Assembly: GCA_035293765.1 (NCBI GenBank)
Contig: DATGMF010000020.1
Span: 48,662 to 112,661 of the forward strand
Direction of reading: 5' to 3'
DNA: 64,000 nucleotides
Source: DASRHT01 sp035293765
GTDB lineage: Bacteria > Chloroflexota > Ktedonobacteria > Ktedonobacterales > Ktedonobacteraceae
Made by a program: the position numbers and the translations under genes. The notes beneath the pieces are model-generated. The model was not told where the DNA came from. It worked only from the letters and a program-made list of their open reading frames with translations, and did no database searches. This document shows positions 59,876-64,000 of the stretch, piece after piece; the stretch's first letter is position 1, and every line of letters starts with the position of its first letter.

Positions 59876-59993
59876 GGCCATACCATTTGTACCTCGTTGA
59901 TAGCTACAGCCTCCCGGGAAGGAATAAGCCATCAACCCACTCCACAGGCCGCCCCACATCCCTTTCTTACTATGTATACCTCAAAGTGGGGGG
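59876..59993. repeat. Right arm of the 118-bp inverted repeat
   Basis: Inverse partner of 58996-59113 (read leftward it holds GTAAGAAAGGG and AACGAGGTAC). Apart from this arm and the hairpin at 60012, the 323-bp gap shows nothing. Confidence 0.65.
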
Positions 59994-60011
59994 TATATAT
60001 GGGCAATCAAT

Positions 60012-60034
60012 GGGACTCGATTCTATCGAGTCCC
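60012..60034. repeat. Perfect 10-bp hairpin at the end of the ligase gene
   Basis: GGGACTCGAT pairs with ATCGAGTCCC around TCT. Its outer base coincides with the stop codon of the leftward ligase gene. A terminator or mRNA-end stabiliser is likely; it also resembles the GTAGGGACCCG repeats. Confidence 0.65.
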
Positions 60035-62025
60035 TACGGTTCTCGCATGGCGGCGACTTTGCGCGCAGTCGCGGCGAAGTACTCGATGGAGTACGGGTTG
60101 CTCATGGCGTCGGTGCTGATCGCCTTCTCCATTGGGATGCCCATGAGCAGCTTCTTCACGGGCACTTCGAGCTTCTTGCCGCTCAGGGTACGGGGCACTT
60201 CGGGGATCGCTACAATCTCGTCGGGGACGTGATGCGGCGAGATGTTGGTGCGCAATCCTTCGCGAATCCTCGCTTTGAGCTCGTCCGTCAGCTCCACACC
60301 GGGACGCAGCACAACAAAAAGCGGCATATAATATTGCCCGTGTGGCAGCTCAACTCCCACGATTAAACTATCCAGCACCTCGGGTATCCCCTCGACCACG
60401 CGGTAAATCTCGCTGCTGCCCATCCTGATGCCCTTGCGGTTAATGGTGGAATCGGAGCGACCGTAAATTACCGCGCTACCCCTGGGGGTAATTCTAATCC
60501 AATCGCCATGTCGCCAGATGCCAGAGAATATGCTGAAGTAGCTCTCAATATAACGTTTGTTGCTCGCGTCATTCCAGAAGAAAAGCGGCATTGAGGGCAT
60601 TGGTCTGGTGATTACTAGCTCCCCCACCTCGTCGATCAGCGGCTTGCCATTATCATCAAATGCCTCAATCTTTGCCCCCAGGGTACGGCACTGCAATTCG
60701 CCTGCATAAACGGGCAGCAGGACTGAGCCGGCGACGAAGGCGGAGCAGACGTCCGTGCCGCCGCTAATAGAGGCCAGCCAGAGGTCTTTTTTAACATGCT
60801 CATAGACCCAGCGGAATCCTTCCGGCGGCAGAGGTGAGCCGGTAGAGCCGAGGCCGCGTAGATGATCCAGGTAGTAGGTTTTGCCTGGTTCGATCTCTGC
60901 CTTCATGCAACTGGCGATATAGCCCGCGCTCGTGCCGAAGAAGGTCATGCGCGTATCCTGGGCGAACTGCCAGAGCGTGTTGAGGTCGGGATAGGCCGGG
61001 CTGCCATCGTAGAGCAGCACGATTGTGTTGATGAGCAGGCCGCCGATGAGGAAATTCCACATCATCCAGCCGGTGGTCGTGAACCAGAAGAACCGGTCGC
61101 CCGGCTTGAGATTCATATCCAGGGTCAGATTTTTCAGGTGCTCCAGCAGAATGCCCCCGTGACCCTGCACAATCGCTTTGGGGAGTCCCGTGGTGCCGGA
61201 AGAATAGAGCACCCAGAGGGGATGGTCGAAGGGGACCTGCTCAAAGGTAATTGCACTCTCTTGGGCGAGTGCATCTTCCCATGCGACGATATTGGCGAGC
61301 TTGCCCGGATCGTGCGTTCCGGTGCGATAGGGGATCAGCACCGTTTTTTGCAGCGTGGGCAGCGCTTTTTGCAGGTCGGCGATCACCGGACGACGGTCAA
61401 AGACTTTGCCGCCGTATTGATAGCCATCCACGGCAAAAAGTACTGTGGGCTCGATCTGTTTGAAGCGGTCGATCACGCTGCTAGTACCAAAATCGGGCGA
61501 GCAGCTTGACCAGATTGCGCCCATACTGGCGCAGGCGAGGAAGGCAATCACGGTTTCAGGAATATTTGGCATATAGGCGACCACGCGATCCCCACGTTGT
61601 ACGCCCATAGCTCTCAGTGCATGCGCAACCGCGCCCACGCGCCGACGCAGCTCGCTCCACGACATCTCGATCAGGGGATGGCGCTCGGAGCAGAAAAGTA
61701 GTGCGGGCTGATCGGTTGCGGCGTTTCTGAAGACGTGTTCCACGTAATTGAGCGTCGCGCCAGGGAACCAGGAGACGCCCGGCATGCTGTCGCCCTCCAG
61801 CACAGCGGTATAGGGCTGCGAGGATTGGATCTGGAAGTATTGCCAGATCGAGGCCCAGAAATCTTCGAGCCTGTTGACCGACCACTCCCACAGCTCTTCT
61901 CGCGTCTGGAAATGCAGGCCCTTTTCGCGTGCAAGCCACTGCATATAATGGGTCACGTTCGCATCCCGCTTGAGTTCTTCCGACGGTTCCCAGAGCGGAC
62001 GTTCGTCGCCAAATGGCGTTGCCAT
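60034..62025 (-). CDS. Acetoacetyl-CoA synthetase, copy 2
   Basis: A 663-aa paralogue of the ligase at 46798-48783, alike along its whole length (WEWSVNRLEDFWASIWQYF; YSSGTTGLPKAIVQGHGG; RHGDWIRITPRGSAVIYGRSD; SGKKLEVPVKK). Catalytic residues are intact. The ATG at 62025 follows GGGGAAGG. It lies just downstream of gatA on the same strand, separated by a small repeat. Why two copies are kept is unknown; different acids or growth conditions are possible. Confidence 0.87.
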   Translation of the reverse strand: MATPFGDERPLWEPSEELKRDANVTHYMQWLAREKGLHFQTREELWEWSVNRLEDFWASIWQYFQIQSSQPYTAVLEGDSMPGVSWFPGATLNYVEHVFRNAATDQPALLFCSERHPLIEMSWSELRRRVGAVAHALRAMGVQRGDRVVAYMPNIPETVIAFLACASMGAIWSSCSPDFGTSSVIDRFKQIEPTVLFAVDGYQYGGKVFDRRPVIADLQKALPTLQKTVLIPYRTGTHDPGKLANIVAWEDALAQESAITFEQVPFDHPLWVLYSSGTTGLPKAIVQGHGGILLEHLKNLTLDMNLKPGDRFFWFTTTGWMMWNFLIGGLLINTIVLLYDGSPAYPDLNTLWQFAQDTRMTFFGTSAGYIASCMKAEIEPGKTYYLDHLRGLGSTGSPLPPEGFRWVYEHVKKDLWLASISGGTDVCSAFVAGSVLLPVYAGELQCRTLGAKIEAFDDNGKPLIDEVGELVITRPMPSMPLFFWNDASNKRYIESYFSIFSGIWRHGDWIRITPRGSAVIYGRSDSTINRKGIRMGSSEIYRVVEGIPEVLDSLIVGVELPHGQYYMPLFVVLRPGVELTDELKARIREGLRTNISPHHVPDEIVAIPEVPRTLSGKKLEVPVKKLLMGIPMEKAISTDAMSNPYSIEYFAATARKVAAMREP

Positions 62026-62060
62026 AACCTTCCCCTTTCGCATATGATAATCCAGGATCA

Positions 62061-62082
62061 GGGCAACCGCAAGGGATTGCCC
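62061..62082. repeat. Short palindromic repeat between gatA and ligase
   Basis: GGGCAA (62061-62066) pairs with TTGCCC (62077-62082), followed by CCTAC. Read leftward it is GTAGGGGCAATCCCTTGCGG, a GTAGGGG-type intergenic repeat. It ends flush with the gatA stop codon. Confidence 0.6.
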
Positions 62083-63543
62083 CTACAGGTTTTGCGACCA
62101 CCGCGTATGATAGTCCGTGACGCGCTCGAAAGCGTCGGCCACGCGCAAAATCACATCTTCGGCAAACGGCTTGCCCAGGAGTTGCAGGCCAACAGGCAGG
62201 TTGTTGCTGAACCCACCGGGGATAGAGACGCCGCAGATGCCTGCCAGGTTAGCCGGAATGGTGAACACGTCTTGCAGATACATCTGATACGGGTCTGATA
62301 TTTCCCCGATTTTAAAGGCGACCGTGGGTGAGGCTGGACTCACAAGCGCATCGACCTGCTCGAACGCCTTCTCAAAATCGCCAGCAATCAGCGTACGAAT
62401 CTTCTCTGCTCGTTTGTAGTAGGCATCGTAGTAGCCGGCGGAGAGCGCATAGGTGCCGAGCATGATGCGGCGTTTGACTTCGGCGCCGAAGCCGTACTGG
62501 CGCGTTTTCTCCATCGCCTCCCACATGTCATTGGTGTCGCGATAGGAATAGCCGTACTTGACGCCATCGTAGCGGGCAAGGTTCGCACTGGCTTCGGCGG
62601 GCGCGATGATATAATAGGCGGCCACGCCGTACTTTGTATGTGGCAGAGAGACGTCGCTGATCTCCGCGCCCAGCTCGCGCAGGCACTCGATAGATTGGCG
62701 CACAGCCGTGACCACGCCCGGGTCCATGCCCTCCACCCAGTATTCTTCTGGAACGCCGATGCGCATCCCCTTGATGCTGCCGCTCAGGGCTGAGACATAG
62801 TCCTGCGGCTGCGTGGGGGAGCAGGTGGAATCGAGTGGGTCTGGTCCCGCGATGGCCTGTAGCAGCAGAGCGGTATCGTACGCATCGCGCGCAAACGGGC
62901 CGATCTGGTCGAGCGACGAAGCGAAGGCGATTAGCCCGAAGCGCGAGACGCGCCCATAGGTCGGCTTCATGCCCACGACGTTGCAGAGCGCGCCGGGTTG
63001 GCGAATCGAGCCGCCAGTATCGCTGCCATAAGCGCCCATCGCCATACCTGCCGCCACTGCCGCCGCCGAGCCACCGCTGCTCCCACCGGGGGCGCGTTCA
63101 AGATCCCAGGGGTTGTGTGTGGGATAGAAGGCCGAGTGCTCGGTTGACGATCCCATCGCGAACTCGTCCATGTTCGTCTTGCCCACCATCACAATGCCCG
63201 CCTCGTTGAGTCGCTTCATCACGGTTGCGTCGTAGGGTGGGATGAAGTTCTCCAGCATGCGAGAACTGCACGTCGTTCTGATCCCTTTGGTGCTGATCAG
63301 ATCCTTGATGGCGATGGGAATGCCGGTCAGAGGCGTGAGATTCTCGCCCCTGGCAAAGCGCCGGTCGGCCTCTTGCGCTTGTTGCAGCGCCACATCATCA
63401 GTGACCAGGGTGAAGGCTTTGACCTTTGACTCGACTGCTCGAATGCGGTCAAGGTGGGCCTGCGTTAACTCGACCGAAGAGACCTTGCGTGCCCGCAGTA
63501 ATGCTCCTGCTTCGCGAATAGAGAGCTTATAAAGTTCTGTCAT
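62083..63543 (-). CDS. gatA: Aspartyl/glutamyl-tRNA amidotransferase subunit A
   Basis: The 486-aa amidase subunit has the full Ser-Ser-Lys triad: K80 (IAIKDLI), S155 (GGSSGGS) and S179 (GSDTGGSIRQP). It releases ammonia from glutamine so that GatB can convert misacylated Glu-tRNA(Gln) or Asp-tRNA(Asn). gatC lies 3 bp upstream; gatB is not in the window, as is common where it sits elsewhere. The C-terminal region (GVSIPGGFSNNLPVGLQLLG) matches GatA. Confidence 0.95.
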   Translation of the reverse strand: MTELYKLSIREAGALLRARKVSSVELTQAHLDRIRAVESKVKAFTLVTDDVALQQAQEADRRFARGENLTPLTGIPIAIKDLISTKGIRTTCSSRMLENFIPPYDATVMKRLNEAGIVMVGKTNMDEFAMGSSTEHSAFYPTHNPWDLERAPGGSSGGSAAAVAAGMAMGAYGSDTGGSIRQPGALCNVVGMKPTYGRVSRFGLIAFASSLDQIGPFARDAYDTALLLQAIAGPDPLDSTCSPTQPQDYVSALSGSIKGMRIGVPEEYWVEGMDPGVVTAVRQSIECLRELGAEISDVSLPHTKYGVAAYYIIAPAEASANLARYDGVKYGYSYRDTNDMWEAMEKTRQYGFGAEVKRRIMLGTYALSAGYYDAYYKRAEKIRTLIAGDFEKAFEQVDALVSPASPTVAFKIGEISDPYQMYLQDVFTIPANLAGICGVSIPGGFSNNLPVGLQLLGKPFAEDVILRVADAFERVTDYHTRWSQNL

Positions 63544-63546
63544 CTG

Positions 63547-63837
63547 TTACTCCCCTTCCAATACTGCATTGACCTTCAGATAGTTATCTTCCTGGTCGGG
63601 AGCATTAGCCAGCAGCACTGCGGGCGGGTACGATGGCCGGGGGGTGTCTGCGCGCGTGACATTGGTGAGGCGCGACGCGTGCGCCGTTGGAGAGACGCCG
63701 CTGATATCGGCCTCTTGCAGGATCGCTATATGCCCCAGAATGGCCGAGAGCTGGTTTCTAAAGGTTTCGATATCCTCTTCGCTCATGCCCAATCTGGCAA
63801 GCTTGGCTACATTTTCTACTGTCTCACGATCAATCAT
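63547..63837 (-). CDS. gatC: Aspartyl/glutamyl-tRNA amidotransferase subunit C
   Basis: The 96-aa protein shows the GatC pattern: DRETVENVAKLARLGMSEED at the start and DSVR-like AHASRLTNVTRADTPRP in the middle, ending with EDNYLKVNAVLEGE. It stabilises the GatA-GatB pair. Its stop lies 3 bp before the gatA start, a tight operon. GAAGAGGA lies upstream of the ATG. Confidence 0.92.
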   Translation of the reverse strand: MIDRETVENVAKLARLGMSEEDIETFRNQLSAILGHIAILQEADISGVSPTAHASRLTNVTRADTPRPSYPPAVLLANAPDQEDNYLKVNAVLEGE

Positions 63838-63859
63838 ATCTGCGTCCTCTTCTCTATTG

Positions 63860-64000
63860 CAGGGCTATTTAATTCTTCTTTTTTTGCCCCCTTCGGGGGC
63901 GAGGGAGGAGAAGAATGAGCGGGGACACCCCCTTAGGCGTCAACTTAAAGAAAAAGTACCTGAACAATCGAAAAAACGAGGGAGGCAGAGTGCGATCTGC
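63860..64000. mobile_element. Partial MITE, same family as 9760-9891
   Basis: CAGGGCTATTTAATTCTTC begins at 63860, followed by a T run and hairpin CCCCCTTCGGGGGC, the same order as the reverse complement of the first copy. The far end and target duplication are not inside the window, so the length is unknown. Confidence 0.6.

Noticed and set aside
1..64000. tRNA or rRNA genes
   Set aside because: No cloverleaf with a T-arm GTTCRA box or rRNA-like block was noticed by eye; a tRNAscan run would settle it.

Overview
The window reads as a chromosomal stretch of a soil or compost type Chloroflexota bacterium, most likely class Ktedonobacteria. This is inferred from gene content: serine/threonine kinases fused to WD40 or PP2C domains, an LL-diaminopimelate aminotransferase, a mycofactocin locus, a zinc-ribbon-tailed sigma factor, a GMP-pyrophosphorylase/phosphomannomutase-like fusion, and many short palindromic intergenic repeats. 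No rRNA, tRNA or CRISPR array was recognised.

Layout. 1-10 kb: sugar-nucleotide genes (manC-like fusion, epimerase), a small excisionase-type HTH gene, DNA polymerase I and DapL. 9.7-12.5 kb: an accessory patch with a MITE flanked by a 9-bp target duplication, tandem promoters, an XRE-type regulator, an unknown gene and an orphan TnpB. 12.6-26.4 kb: a two-component pair, a D-2-hydroxyacid dehydrogenase, an internally deleted ArsR remnant, a kinase-phosphatase fusion, a sigma factor, a DinB/TPR/rhodanese fusion, an acyl-CoA ligase, an MFS exporter and a Tat-exported SnoaL-like protein. 26.6-33.3 kb: a rearranged mycofactocin locus (GxGYxYP protein, mftF, then mftB-mftC divergent from mftA and an overlapping mycofactocin-type SDR); mftD and mftE are not in the window. 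34.2-35.7 kb: a two-gene cassette (class III nucleotide cyclase plus three-helix membrane protein) that fits a Pycsar anti-phage system. 36-38 kb: cation exchanger, cytosine deaminase-like amidohydrolase, membrane protein.

39.3-48.8 kb: an acetoin-catabolism operon (acoX with a frameshift in a G9 run, acoA, acoB, an amidase, acoC) next to an acetoacetyl-CoA synthetase. A second acetoacetyl-CoA synthetase paralogue lies at 60-62 kb, followed by gatC-gatA. Between them are two MFS transporters, a WD40 kinase, a cupin, an AT-rich pair of unknown small genes, membrane proteins, and a coiled-coil gene bracketed by long inverted repeats.

The acetoin genes would cleave acetoin to acetaldehyde and acetyl-CoA; the ligases could feed acetoacetate into the same acetyl-CoA pool. 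The mycofactocin genes would make a peptide-derived redox cofactor used by the adjacent SDR. The cyclase and membrane effector would form an infection-triggered membrane-damage switch. All calls rest on motif reading by eye; no database search was run.
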